From Fragilaria radians (lineage: Eukaryota; Bacillariophyta; Fragilariophyceae; Fragilariales; Fragilariaceae), in NCBI GenBank assembly GCA_900642245.1, contig CAAAJI010000646.1, forward strand, positions 14,329 to 27,486: DNA of 13,158 nt, given 5' to 3'. Below, one piece after another: positions 1 through 8,358 of this stretch. The number at the start of each line of letters is the position of its first letter. Positions within the stretch are counted from its first letter, which is position 1. Made by a program: the position numbers and the translations under genes. The notes below the pieces were generated by a model, which saw only the letters and a program-made list of their open reading frames with translations, made no database searches and was not told the origin of the DNA.

Positions 1-231
1 GACGATAACTTCATTAATATCACTGACTGAAGTTTCTATTCCCTGGTAGTCACGAGAGATTGATAATAAGATAAGAATCAATCCATTTAAAATTAGAGTC
101 GGTAGCCATATTCGACGCAATCCTGGAGGAAGACAGCAATTCATTTTCGATTCTAGAATGACATGGCTAAAATTTTCTACTGGATTTGGTCCCAATGCTA
201 CATGTACTTTATTAAGTAGAAATAGTTTCAT
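1..231 (-). CDS. Partial N-terminal part of a possible single-pass membrane protein, cut by the left edge
   Basis: An open frame of 77 codons runs from an ATG at 229-231 (beginning MKLFLLNKVH) to the window edge with no stop. A second in-frame ATG at 142-144 (beginning MNCCLPPGLRR) would give a short basic tail followed directly by a hydrophobic stretch of about 17-20 residues (WLPTLILNGLILILLSIS). That is the layout of a type II signal-anchor, as in many Golgi enzymes. After it comes a polar stretch (SRDYQGIETSVSDINEV). I do not recognise the family, and the anchor is the only functional hint. The second ATG may be the better start, because the first 29 residues are unremarkable. The frame is short, so chance cannot be excluded; the lack of stops and the sensible membrane topology favour a real gene. 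It is divergent from the gene at 1168. Confidence 0.42.
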   Translation of the reverse strand, partial: MKLFLLNKVHVALGPNPVENFSHVILESKMNCCLPPGLRRIWLPTLILNGLILILLSISRDYQGIETSVSDINEVIV

Positions 232-414
232 TTTATTTATCACTATTTTTTTCAATTAGTGTCGATGACAGGACAGCCATCGTGTTAATTACTATCTTCG
301 TTACTCTTATCATGAATTACCATTCCTCTGTAGACTTCCAGAACAGAAATAATGCTACCTACGTAAACTCTTTTCTTTAACTGCAATGATAATGGTGTGT
401 CTGTGCTGCTGTAA

Positions 415-449
415 ATTTGTATCCAATTCCTGCTGATTTGTATTCAATT
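415..449. repeat. Short imperfect tandem duplication
   Basis: The 14-mer ATTTGTATYCAATT occurs at 415-428 and again at 436-449 with one mismatch, each preceded by CTGCTG. The period is about 21 bp. This looks like local slippage; no function is suggested. Confidence 0.6.
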
Positions 450-1017
450 TATTGCTTCTGTAGCAGCATCAATCCAAGATAGAACTCCTGTTTACACTTT
501 GTTCACTGAAAAAGAATACATCAAGGACATGTGTGCCAGGGCTTTTGCTGGTTGAATCAAAGGATTGATCTTACCTAGCCCATTTTGCAAACATTTGTCC
601 GGAAATCTACGTCCTTGCAAGGCACGTATGTTTGTACTAACGTTTTCAAGTGTGATGTTGATTTACACTTTTCTTTCGTTTGATTATACAATTTTGTTTA
701 TCATATAATTGCAATGCCTATCTGTATTGTCAGCCATTTGACAATTATTGTTAAGCAATCCCTTGTTCAATAGGGAGCCATATACAAAAGACTGTTGAAC
801 ATCAAGACACATGCGTGTTTTCCCATCAAAAGCATGCAATAGAATCAATTATCATTTTTCTGTTTTGGTACCATCTCGTTCAGGACTTTGAAAATTGAAA
901 CATCTTCTAGTAAACATATCATATTTGAGAAAGCGAATACTGTGAGAATCTGTAAGCCTTTTCCCTAACCGTACATCAAAGATTTATTTTTGCGCTCCAT
1001 TTTCTGCTTTTTTACCA

Positions 1018-1151
1018 TTGGTTTGGTCATATACTGAATAATTTTTCAGGAAATTTTTTCTCAAGTGTCCATGCTAAAATTTATTTCATCTAGCTTTAAT
1101 ACCTTTGGTTTGACACTGAAAATCTTCACGCGAATTTTTCTGAAGTGTCCA
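1018..1151 (+). repeat. Pair of imperfect direct repeats just upstream of the HAT-repeat gene
   Basis: Copy one (1018-1071) begins TTGGTTTGG and ends with AAGTGTCCA. Copy two (1105-1151) begins TTGGTTTGA and ends with the same AAGTGTCCA. Between them lie matched ACTGAA and AATTTTT(T)CT blocks, so the order of sub-motifs is kept but copy two is 7 nt shorter. Copy two ends 16 bp before the ATG at 1168. They could be a duplicated promoter or 5' UTR segment; that is inference from position only. Confidence 0.6.
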
Positions 1152-1167
1152 AGCGTCCGTCTTTACA

Positions 1168-2860
1168 ATGGATCTTTACGGACATACGAATCCACGGCAA
1201 TATGATCCGACTCTTATTCTGCATGCAGCAGAAGAGAAACGTTCGTTGGGTGATTTAGCAGGAGCTCAGCTATTGTTCGAATCGGCTCTATTGGAATGGG
1301 GTGATGAAGCTCGGGAGAAAAAACGAGATGTGGACCAAAATCTTTGCGATGCAATAACAACTTTATGGTTGGCCTATGCTGACTTTCATCGGGCAAATAA
1401 AGCATGGAAATCGGCAATGGATACCTACGAACAGGCAATCCAAGATCCAGTGGCTGGTAAATTTGGTAGAGTCTATCTGGAATACGCCAGGTTTGCCGAA
1501 GAGCGAGACAAACTAGTCACAGCACAAAATGTATACATCCGAGCATTGATTGGTGAAGATGGTCAGCCTTCCGTCACCGATGAGCAAGATACCACTCTAC
1601 TTTGGAATGAGTTTCTAGAAATGATGAGAAAGACAACACCAACTCTAAATTTGACAAGTTTGAAGGCTGCGGTATATAAAGATCATAATCAAAAACGGTC
1701 TCAACCTGAGTTGGTGTCATCTATAAATGATATGCCTGAGATAAAGAAATCGAAGTATGGAGAAGAATCTAGCAATACACATGTGGTAACCGCAGACGAT
1801 GTTGAGAGTGAGTACCAGAGCCTTTTGGTACTCATTTCCCAAATGCCACCAGAAATTTCAGCGGCATGGATGGCTCGCGATGGTGATGCTCCCCCACAAG
1901 CGCCTGAGCCTCCTCTATTTTCGCCCACACGTCCCAAAATGTCCGATCCATCAGGAAAAGACTTGATTGGGAGCGATATGGCTTTGCAAGTCACTGAACG
2001 GCTCTTGTGCAAATCAGGAACGGTAATGTTGGAAACATGCCGTGCACTTTGGCTAATGACTGCACTATTAGAAAAGGAATTTACTCAAACATTAGACTCG
2101 TTAGACAAAAGTATGGTACGTTAAACATATTTCTTATATCCTTGAATCCACTAACTTCTTATCTGTTCATTCATATCAATCACCTAATAAGATAAAAGAT
2201 TTCAAGGCTATGGAGGACAATCATCACGCACGGTTATCCGTAGCCGGAGCAGCGAGTGCTGCTGTTCGGATTATGAATGACAATGAACGCAAGAATTTTG
2301 AAGTTTCTTGCTCTCAACGACGACAAGATGTCCTTGGTCGATATGCGTGGAAATTCCGTGAACTCCTTTGTACCCAGCAGTCCATTTTAACACACTTACG
2401 TGTCCCAAGCTTTGAGGAGCCCACAGTAGATGCCCGAACAATTGAATTCCAGTCTCATGTTTGTACTCTATTACACACAGCTTTCTTCCTACGTAAGAAT
2501 TTAGGTGAGGAACGACACAACAAAATGCTTGAGACACAGCGAGAACGACTCTTGAAGGATCGTGATGTCACCGATGTTGCCTCACCGTCAGGTATGTCCA
2601 ATTCTAGGGCTGCAGCTCCATCCCGAAATCTGAGCCCTATGCACGGTATGCCTCCCACCATGTATATGGCGTCCCTGCCTCCACCGCCACCCCCGCCGCC
2701 TTTGCCGATTCCCGCGTATGGTCTGCCTCCGCCAGCTGGATTTGGTATACCACCCCAAGGCTATCCGACAATACCTGCGGTACATCCTGCACCTCATTAC
2801 CCTATGCAACAAGGAGGGCCTTACAGTGTGCCACCTCAACCTCCATATTATCATCAATAA
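1168..2860 (+). CDS. HAT/TPR-like repeat protein with proline-rich C-terminus (two exons)
   Basis: Exon 1 is 1168-2115 and exon 2 is 2207-2860, joined in phase 0 across a 91-nt GT-AG intron to give about 533 residues. The N-terminal third shows half-a-TPR-like helices with the aromatic spacing of HAT repeats: LWLAYADFHRANKAWKSA near residue 67 and VYLEYARFAEERDKLVTAQ near 102, then LWNEFLEMMRK near 144. HAT repeats are typical of RNA-processing scaffolds (CstF-77, Prp39, Prp6 type), so an RNA-processing role is plausible but unproven. The middle is polar. The exon 2 part has a helical region ending NKMLETQRERLLKDRD, then a low-complexity tail with a run of eight prolines near codon positions 2679-2702 and repeated PP/G/Y motifs, a possible ligand for SH3, WW or profilin-type partners. 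The polyadenylation signal overlaps the stop. I cannot assign an orthologue. Confidence 0.8.
2116..2206 (+). other. Spliceosomal intron, phase 0
   Basis: The donor GTACGT follows the ATG codon ending at 2115; the acceptor TTTCAAG ends at 2206. A CTAAT branch-like element sits at 2184-2188, about 18 nt before the acceptor. The upstream frame hits a stop 6 nt into the intron. Splicing joins both open frames in phase 0. Confidence 0.85.
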
Positions 2861-2861
2861 A
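2856..2861 (+). promoter_or_regulatory. Polyadenylation-signal-like AATAAA overlapping the stop codon
   Basis: AATAAA occupies 2856-2861 and contains the TAA stop (2858-2860) of the HAT-repeat gene. The convergent DUF885 gene ends only 62 bp further on, so the 3' end must be very short or overlap the neighbour. Confidence 0.4.
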
Positions 2862-2922
2862 AACAAAATTACTAATTTAATGACTATTATTGAATTTAAT
2901 CTTGTTTGTTGTGATTTTGTAG

Positions 2923-4797
2923 TCATGCACATGTCCCTGGAACCACGCAGCATTTGCACCAATTTGCAAAAGTCATTTCCGTCAATATATCGTTACACAC
3001 TACACCTTTCGATTCTGGAGAAGCATTGACGTCTGCACTCTTTGCCACACCACCATTAATTCTAAGACATTCGTCCACACGCGCTTCCAACACTTGCAGT
3101 GGGACAGGTCCACAGGTAAGAACTTCCCGATAGAAATCTCGTGTGTCCCACCACTTGGCAACATCTACACGATCTCGGAGTGCTCGGAAGACTCGTTCAC
3201 CGACTTTGTAAGCAGTGGCTTGTCCTGGCCATGTAACGTACCGTGCCACTTCCGTGAAGGCATCGTGCTGTCCCATGGCAGTATTCGTGACCATGTACGA
3301 TAGGGCCTGATCAAATGTCCATCCCAAGGCATGCATGCCAGTATCAACAACAAGTCGACATGAACGAAGGGCTTCCATACTTAGTTGACCCATCCGATCG
3401 GAGGGATTCTGATAAAGGCCCAATTCCTCACCGAGTGTTTCGCTGTGCAAACCCCATCCCTCAATGTATCCTGTATAAAATGGAAACCTACCAGGTGCCT
3501 CAAAGTATCTCCTATCTTCGCAGTATCTTCGAAAGTCTGGTAGACTTGGATTCTCCGCCTGGATGGATGCTTGGGTATGATGACCAGGAATTGCCTCATG
3601 CAATGCTAGTGCTTCGCATTCGTATGTTCTCCGAGTGGTAAGTTCTGACGTATTTACGTAGAATCGTCCAGCCCGAGGCTGCCTTGAATCCACGGATCCC
3701 GCAAGATAATATGCCGCAGGTGCCATAGATGCATGTGCTGCAGGTGTTTCCGTAATCTCCAATGGACTGCGGGGGAGAGTATCCATGTGAAATAGACGTA
3801 GCAGTGCTGGGTAGATCCGACCAGTGATGTCGCGGTAGTGTGCCAAAAGAGAGGTGGGACTTTGGGGTTCATATTCCTTTGCTGTTCTTAAATGTTCGAG
3901 ATAATCTTGAAGGTGACCACGATCGTATCCCTCGGATATTGCAATATCCTCCATGGCTTTTCGAATTCGAGCAACCTCATCGAGTCCTAGTTGATGAATA
4001 TCTTGAGGCGTCATATCCATTGTGGTATGGAATTTTAGACAATCTTGATAATACTTGTCTCCATTCGGATAGCCTTTTGTGGCACTGATTTCATCTCGTA
4101 AGTTAGGTATGTACTCAGTTTCCAGGAATGTGGCAAATGTCTCCCATGCATCTTTGACAGTGCCAGATAAAAGTTGTTCACATTCTTGAAGTAATTCAAC
4201 TTCATCCGGAAGACAAAATTCATTTTCTAGGGGACTTCGAAACGCAGTTAGATCTTCAGCGATCATAGCACGAATCTGAGGCACGACACCCTCCAAACTA
4301 ATTTTGGGAGGAGTCCGTTTCTCGGCTATTCCCAAACGTAATAGATCCGTAACCTCTGTTAATTGTACTGGCATGGCTCGAAGAAAGTCTCTATAAAATC
4401 TACGTTGATCAGGTGTTTTAGTCGGGAGATATCGTGCATAGAGAGGTAGATCCGTTTGTGGTCCCTCGAGACGATTGATGCAACATAAGTAGGTTTTGTG
4501 CTCCCTAGTGTATTCCAAATAATCAGTTAATTGTCCCACATAAAGTTGGTAGGATAGGTAGTCCTCGGATCCTAAGGATTCCCATTGTTCATCAGAAACA
4601 TCCTCAATTCGTCCCAACGCCTTTTCAATCCAAGCCAATCGATCCATAAATGAGGAAGGCGATCGAGGATCTAATGCATGTGTCGATCGACGTCGAGACA
4701 AAAGTCCTAGGGATGCAGCCAATTCAGGATCCGTATCGATTCTCCATTGCCATGTGGAAGCCATTTCATCTTTCAAGAGCTGAGATAAATCTTGCAT
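2923..4797 (-). CDS. DUF885-family zinc-metallopeptidase-like protein
   Basis: This is an uninterrupted 624-residue reading frame, close to the usual length of DUF885 proteins (about 600). The family signature HEAIPGHH is at residues 400-407 and supplies the HExxH-like metal-binding helix (H400, E401; H406 and H407 also candidates). The second conserved block EGWGLHSE is at 446-453 and likely provides a further ligand (E446). The third, TWPGQATAYKVG, begins near 522. All three motifs are intact, so a catalytically competent protein is expected, though the substrate of eukaryotic members is unknown to me. No signal peptide or membrane segment is visible, suggesting a cytosolic protein. The start is the ATG at 4795-4797; M12 is an alternative. 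About 40 residues after LEARVDECLRINGG form a cysteine-bearing tail (WCKCCVVPGTC) not typical of the family. It shares a 194 bp divergent promoter region with the nucleoredoxin-like gene and is convergent with the HAT-repeat gene. Confidence 0.92.
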   Translation of the reverse strand: MQDLSQLLKDEMASTWQWRIDTDPELAASLGLLSRRRSTHALDPRSPSSFMDRLAWIEKALGRIEDVSDEQWESLGSEDYLSYQLYVGQLTDYLEYTREHKTYLCCINRLEGPQTDLPLYARYLPTKTPDQRRFYRDFLRAMPVQLTEVTDLLRLGIAEKRTPPKISLEGVVPQIRAMIAEDLTAFRSPLENEFCLPDEVELLQECEQLLSGTVKDAWETFATFLETEYIPNLRDEISATKGYPNGDKYYQDCLKFHTTMDMTPQDIHQLGLDEVARIRKAMEDIAISEGYDRGHLQDYLEHLRTAKEYEPQSPTSLLAHYRDITGRIYPALLRLFHMDTLPRSPLEITETPAAHASMAPAAYYLAGSVDSRQPRAGRFYVNTSELTTRRTYECEALALHEAIPGHHTQASIQAENPSLPDFRRYCEDRRYFEAPGRFPFYTGYIEGWGLHSETLGEELGLYQNPSDRMGQLSMEALRSCRLVVDTGMHALGWTFDQALSYMVTNTAMGQHDAFTEVARYVTWPGQATAYKVGERVFRALRDRVDVAKWWDTRDFYREVLTCGPVPLQVLEARVDECLRINGGVAKSADVNASPESKGVVCNDILTEMTFANWCKCCVVPGTCA

Positions 4798-4991
4798 TTG
4801 ATTTCTTTACTTTGGAGTCGGATTGATGATCAAATTCTGGTGAATTTAGAATGGAACGTTTTTACGAGTTTCTATTGAAGATATCTAAAGTGTAGCTCGT
4901 ACGGCTCGGGCAGTGGCCTAAAGTTTACCCTTCGTACTTCTGGTTTAATTGTATCGTCGTCCAATTGCATCCTATAAAAACTTCACGAATC
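4798..4991. promoter_or_regulatory. Divergent intergenic promoter region
   Basis: These 194 bp separate the ATGs of the DUF885 gene (minus) and the nucleoredoxin-like gene (plus), so both promoters and both 5' UTRs must fit here. No shared motif could be named. A TATAAAA string at 4973-4979 lies too close to the plus-strand ATG (4992) to act as a standard TATA box for it. Confidence 0.55.
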
Positions 4992-5823
4992 ATGGCATCT
5001 GCTTCACCGTGGGTTCAACTTTTGGGACCAACGTTATTGAAGAATGTGGGTAACGAAGTTCGGACAGAAGATGCACTTCGCCATAAGGACGTAATTATGT
5101 TGTACTTTTCAGGTAGGTAAAGCGTGTGTGTGTGTGTTTACCTTTGTTTTTCTTCGGAACAATCGAAGTGGTTGTCCTCTTTAAGTTCATATCTAACCAT
5201 GTCTTTCATGAATCCTCATTTCTTCTATGATTAAATGTGACACTATAGCTTCATGGTGTCCTCCATGTCAAGCCTTTACTCCTCGATTAGTAGAATTCTA
5301 TACAAAATATGCAAAGGAGGGAAAATTAGAAATCATTTTTATATCCTCAGATCGTACCGTTGAAAGTTTTCAGTCCTACTATTCTAAGATGCCCTGGTTA
5401 TCTTTAATTCATCGAGAGGGTTCGGCAGCCATCAAAAATAATTTAGCACAATTGTTCCGTATATCTGGAATCCCCACGGTTATGGTCTTCGAAGCATCGA
5501 CAGGACGTTACCTAACGGATCCATCGCGTGAGGCTATATTGGCTGCCTCATCAGCAGCCTCCTCGAAGGCAGGACTTGAACTCCTAAAGAGTTGGAAAGA
5601 CATGCCATCGATACCACTGGAGGAGATAGCACAGCAACGTTCCCAACAAGGTGCAACGTCTCAAAATCCCATTGTACAACTCATCATGTTTTTTGCCAAG
5701 AATCCGGTTTTCATCTTTGGTCTACTTTATTTCTACAAATACTTTTTCAAAAATTGGAATCAGAATAATCCAGATAGCAGTGCACTGGAAAACGATGTTG
5801 ATACTTCCTCGGAAGAATTTTAG
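4992..5823 (+). CDS. Nucleoredoxin/tryparedoxin-like thioredoxin-fold protein with C-terminal membrane anchor (two exons)
   Basis: Exon 1 (4992-5112) and exon 2 (5249-5823) join in phase 1 to give 231 residues. Splicing rebuilds the strand and active site as YFSASWCPPCQAFTP, with the redox pair C44 and C47 in the WCPPC context characteristic of nucleoredoxins and tryparedoxins. The downstream pattern IIFISSDRTVESFQSYY, the MPWLSL block and the cis-proline segment SGIPTVMVFEASTG fit that family. The protein should reduce or exchange disulfides in partner proteins. Residues about 180-208 are strongly hydrophobic and aromatic (NPVFIFGLLYFYKYFF), followed by a 20-odd residue acidic tail ending SSEEF. 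With no N-terminal signal this suggests a tail-anchored protein whose redox domain faces the cytosol; the topology is inference. It is convergent with the next gene, with only 41 bp between the two stops. Confidence 0.87.
5113..5248 (+). other. Spliceosomal intron, phase 1, with GT microsatellite
   Basis: The donor GTAGGT follows TTTTCAG at 5112 and the acceptor CACTATAG ends at 5248, for 136 nt. Removing it produces a GCT alanine codon and a textbook thioredoxin active site, which fixes both borders. A short (GT)n run lies at about 5123-5138 and a CTAAC element near 5193. Confidence 0.9.
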
Positions 5824-5864
5824 AGACTTTAAAACTGAATTATTTTATACCTTTCCTTTGATTT

Positions 5865-7228
5865 CTAAACGTAATAATGACCCATAGTAGAGTTTCCAGG
5901 AGTGTATCCTTTGGGCCTGAAGGTAGTGGCGCCTCGATTTGGAGTAAAGTCATAAGAAGGATGATACGCATAAGGATTGCCTGATGGGTGCTGATTTGGA
6001 TAATTGGAATATTGAGAAGGTAGTTGTTGAGAGCTCCAATGCTCTAAGGGATTTAGCCGAGGATTTAGATGTTGCCCACTTTGCCATGGGATTGGCTCGG
6101 GTCTCAGATTAGGTGTGATATACTGTTGGTGCGATCCATTTTGGATAGAATGTTCAAAGAGGCCTTGAACATGCGTTGGCTGATATGTATGGGGCATATC
6201 ATTAGGAAGTTGACACAAATCAAAATTATCAAGTGACCTATCCCTAGTGAATCCCAAATCTTGAGGCTTCATGGAATTCAAGGCTATAATCAGGAATACT
6301 ATTAGGCATCGGGTGTGCCACTTCTAGTATACTTTGACTGAAATCAATATCGTAGACTTTGTCGTGATGATTGTCTTGAAATAACCCCATCCTGTTAAGG
6401 TTTAAGTGAGAACCGAAAAATGAATGCAACTTCTTAATTGAGAGTGGATCAATGGAAAGTTGAGCCAACACTTGAGAATCTGCCGAAGAAATATTGGACA
6501 AAGTACGAAGTTGATTGAGAAGAATGTCATCGTCGCCTTCCGGCAGTTCTAAACGGGTGGCAAGATTTTTCAAAGCTAGAATAACGTGTCGTGCAATGGC
6601 TGTCTGATCTGGACTAGTATCTTGAGAGAATGGAGGAACAAAGTGCGATTCTCGAACTTCTTGATAGTACATAGTACGAAGCTGACGACGATCTGGACGT
6701 AACGAATCCCACATCACAACAAGACAATCAATCGCAGAGCGTGTATCCGGAACGATAAATGTTTTAGCGTTTCCCCTCATTTCTCCACCATTCATAATGC
6801 GCTGACTAAGCTGTACAAAGGAATCTGATTTTGATAAATCTTCCATCATAAGTTGAGGATCTGGTTGGATAAAAATGACAACGGCATGTTGGAAAGAGTC
6901 ACGAAAACTTTCCAAAGCATCCTGTGTTGACGGGAGTAATCGATTCACATCCGAGGGATAGTATACACGCACAGCAAGGGTAGTTTCTCCTCGTGGGAAT
7001 AAAAAATGAGCACCACCCGAAAGACTAGAAACAATGCGGCATTTCGATACTTCTCGCAGCAAGAAACGTTCCATCTCTGTTTTCATAGGAAAAGTCAAGT
7101 GTTAGGAACTGCATGACGATACTTTTCAGGTATCTACTATTTCAAGCCATAAAGTAATATGTACCATTTGCGGCTTCGTGAGGCTTGCGAGCCACTAGCA
7201 CAGACGAAAACGTTGAAAGCTTAGACAT
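5865..7228 (-). CDS. SPO16/PTD-like putative meiotic protein, XPF/ERCC1-type fold (three exons)
   Basis: I assemble exons 7165-7228, 6333-7076 and 5865-6283, giving 1227 nt and 408 residues. Exon 1 starts at the ATG at 7226-7228 (MSKLSTFSSVLVARKPHEAAN) and supplies a first beta strand missing if translation is begun in exon 2. The core (about residues 8-144) follows the pattern of SPO16: strand plus helix (SSVLVARKPHEAANEMERF), then SSLSGGAHFLF near 42, a helix ending with the hydrophobic strand HAVVIFIQPDPQ near 85, and KTFIVPDTRSAIDCLVVMW near 126. Residues about 206-243 (LNQLRTLSNISSADSQVLAQ onward) look like a helix-hairpin-helix unit. Strand and helix order plus HhH is the ERCC1-like layout of SPO16 and plant PTD, which with SHOC1/ZIP2 promote meiotic crossovers. 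The final 140 residues are disordered and rich in N, Q, P and Y. The family call rests on remembered pattern similarity; a fast-evolving FAAP24- or ERCC1-like protein is the alternative. Confidence 0.6.
6284..6332 (-). other. Very short putative intron 2 of the SPO16-like gene, phase 1
   Basis: Two overlapping open frames must be joined here with a length of 1 modulo 3. The best fit is a 49-nt intron with donor GTATAC (from 6332), branch-like CTAAT and acceptor GATTATAG (ending at 6284). A 73-nt alternative uses the later acceptor CCTCAAG. Both preserve the downstream frame. Confidence 0.55.
7077..7164 (-). other. Spliceosomal intron 1 of the SPO16-like gene, phase 1
   Basis: On the minus strand the donor GTACAT begins at 7164 after AATG, and the acceptor AAAACAG ends at 7077, for 88 nt. 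A CTAAC branch-like motif is present about 20 nt before the acceptor. Splicing regenerates a GAG codon and keeps the exon 2 frame, while reading back from exon 2 meets a TAA stop inside the intron. Confidence 0.75.
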
Positions 7229-8358
7229 GGCCAAAAATATTCGCAGTGCAACTGGGATTCAAAAATACAAACCTTGAGTCACAATTTCACAAAAAATACG
7301 ATTCATACGGTAAGGTTAACGCCGAATTTTTGAAACGTACTAGTCAAACCAAGGACCGAAGCAAGAAATCATCATTTAAGTTAGAATAACTCAAATTTTC
7401 ACTTCGCAAGCTACGATTTCAAGAAATTAAGATTTTCTCTCAACATTGGCCTTGTTGTTGCCTAAATTATCCATTCAAAAGTTATATCCTCCTTATAGTA
7501 AATAGTTGATTCCACATGATGCATTGAAATAATCTAGGTTTTGCAGGATCATCCACTACTTGCTCCTGGTCACAAGGAATTAAGGTAAAAGCAATTGCTA
7601 AAAATAATATTTTTTGTGTCATGAGAACTCCCCCTGTGTGCGTGTACCGGTATATGGAGACGTCATGTACCGTTAGTGCATAGTAAATAGTAGGAGATTG
7701 AACTTTTCTTATTTTTACTCATCTAGCTATGTCACAATTGTAGGTTAGAGCCTTATCTCCAACCAGGCAAGTTTGTCGGAATCATAAGTCATGCATTCAG
7801 ATTGCACCAAGTATGGAAAAATATCTCATCAAGTTGCTTGAAGTTCCTTCAATAGCTATATGCTTAATGTTGCACAAGCACAATAATGGACTTTAGTGGC
7901 TTCTAAATTAAGTGGAAACCATGTAATGATGAATGATTAAGGAATTTGATAATTTAATCTCCAAGTTAGAACTTAAACTTTTTTGTTAATTTCTATTTTA
8001 TTTTTTCCTCCGCATCGCGGGAAAGAAATATTTGATTGAAAAGCATTCATGATAGAAACTTGAGTTCTTTTGAATACTTTATTCAAAAAGTGATCAAAAT
8101 CATAGCAAAGTTGAAGATTCCTCCAAATGAATTCGGAAGTAACATTACCTATGGTTTCTATACAATTCTTCGGCATATTGTATATAGAGAAATCATTTCG
8201 AAATGAGGACATCGAATAACAGATCTAGGGCAATATGACCACAGTTTATATCCGAAGCAGCACTTCATTCTATGATTAAAGACATTCATGTGAATTTCAA
8301 GGATATTTGAGACATCGAAAGCTATACACAAAAATATTTTTTCATGAATTAACTAAAC
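7229..8358. other. AT-rich intergenic region
   Basis: No convincing gene is visible on either strand. It lies downstream of TAF12 and upstream of the SPO16-like gene, which are both on the minus strand, so it should hold the TAF12 3' UTR and terminator and the SPO16-like promoter. The one longer open stretch (7973-8212, minus) lacks recognisable domains and has ordinary AT-rich noise composition. Confidence 0.6.

Larger units (their letters stand above)
232..1167. other. Intergenic spacer between divergent genes
   Basis: No convincing coding region on either strand; the sequence is AT-rich and stops are frequent. It should hold the promoters of the minus-strand frame at 1-231 and the plus-strand gene at 1168. 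Visible structure is limited to a small imperfect tandem duplication near 415-449 and a pair of about 50 bp imperfect direct repeats at 1018-1071 and 1105-1151. No clear TATA box was assigned. Confidence 0.6.

Noticed and set aside
2588..3353. Several overlapping open frames on both strands around the HAT-repeat exon 2 and the DUF885 3' end
   Set aside because: They are other-frame shadows of two well-supported genes; the arginine/tryptophan-rich one is the complement of the polyproline codons.
4973..4979. TATAAAA string as TATA box of the nucleoredoxin-like gene
   Set aside because: Only 12 bp separate it from the ATG, so a normal TATA-to-start-site distance would place transcription start downstream of the start codon.
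7655..7670. ACGTCA element as a bZIP/CO2-responsive site
   Set aside because: A single short match more than 400 bp from the nearest start codon is expected by chance.
7973..8212. Minus-strand 79-residue open frame
   Set aside because: No domain, no homology I recognise, AT-rich composition, and no splice-linked partner exons.
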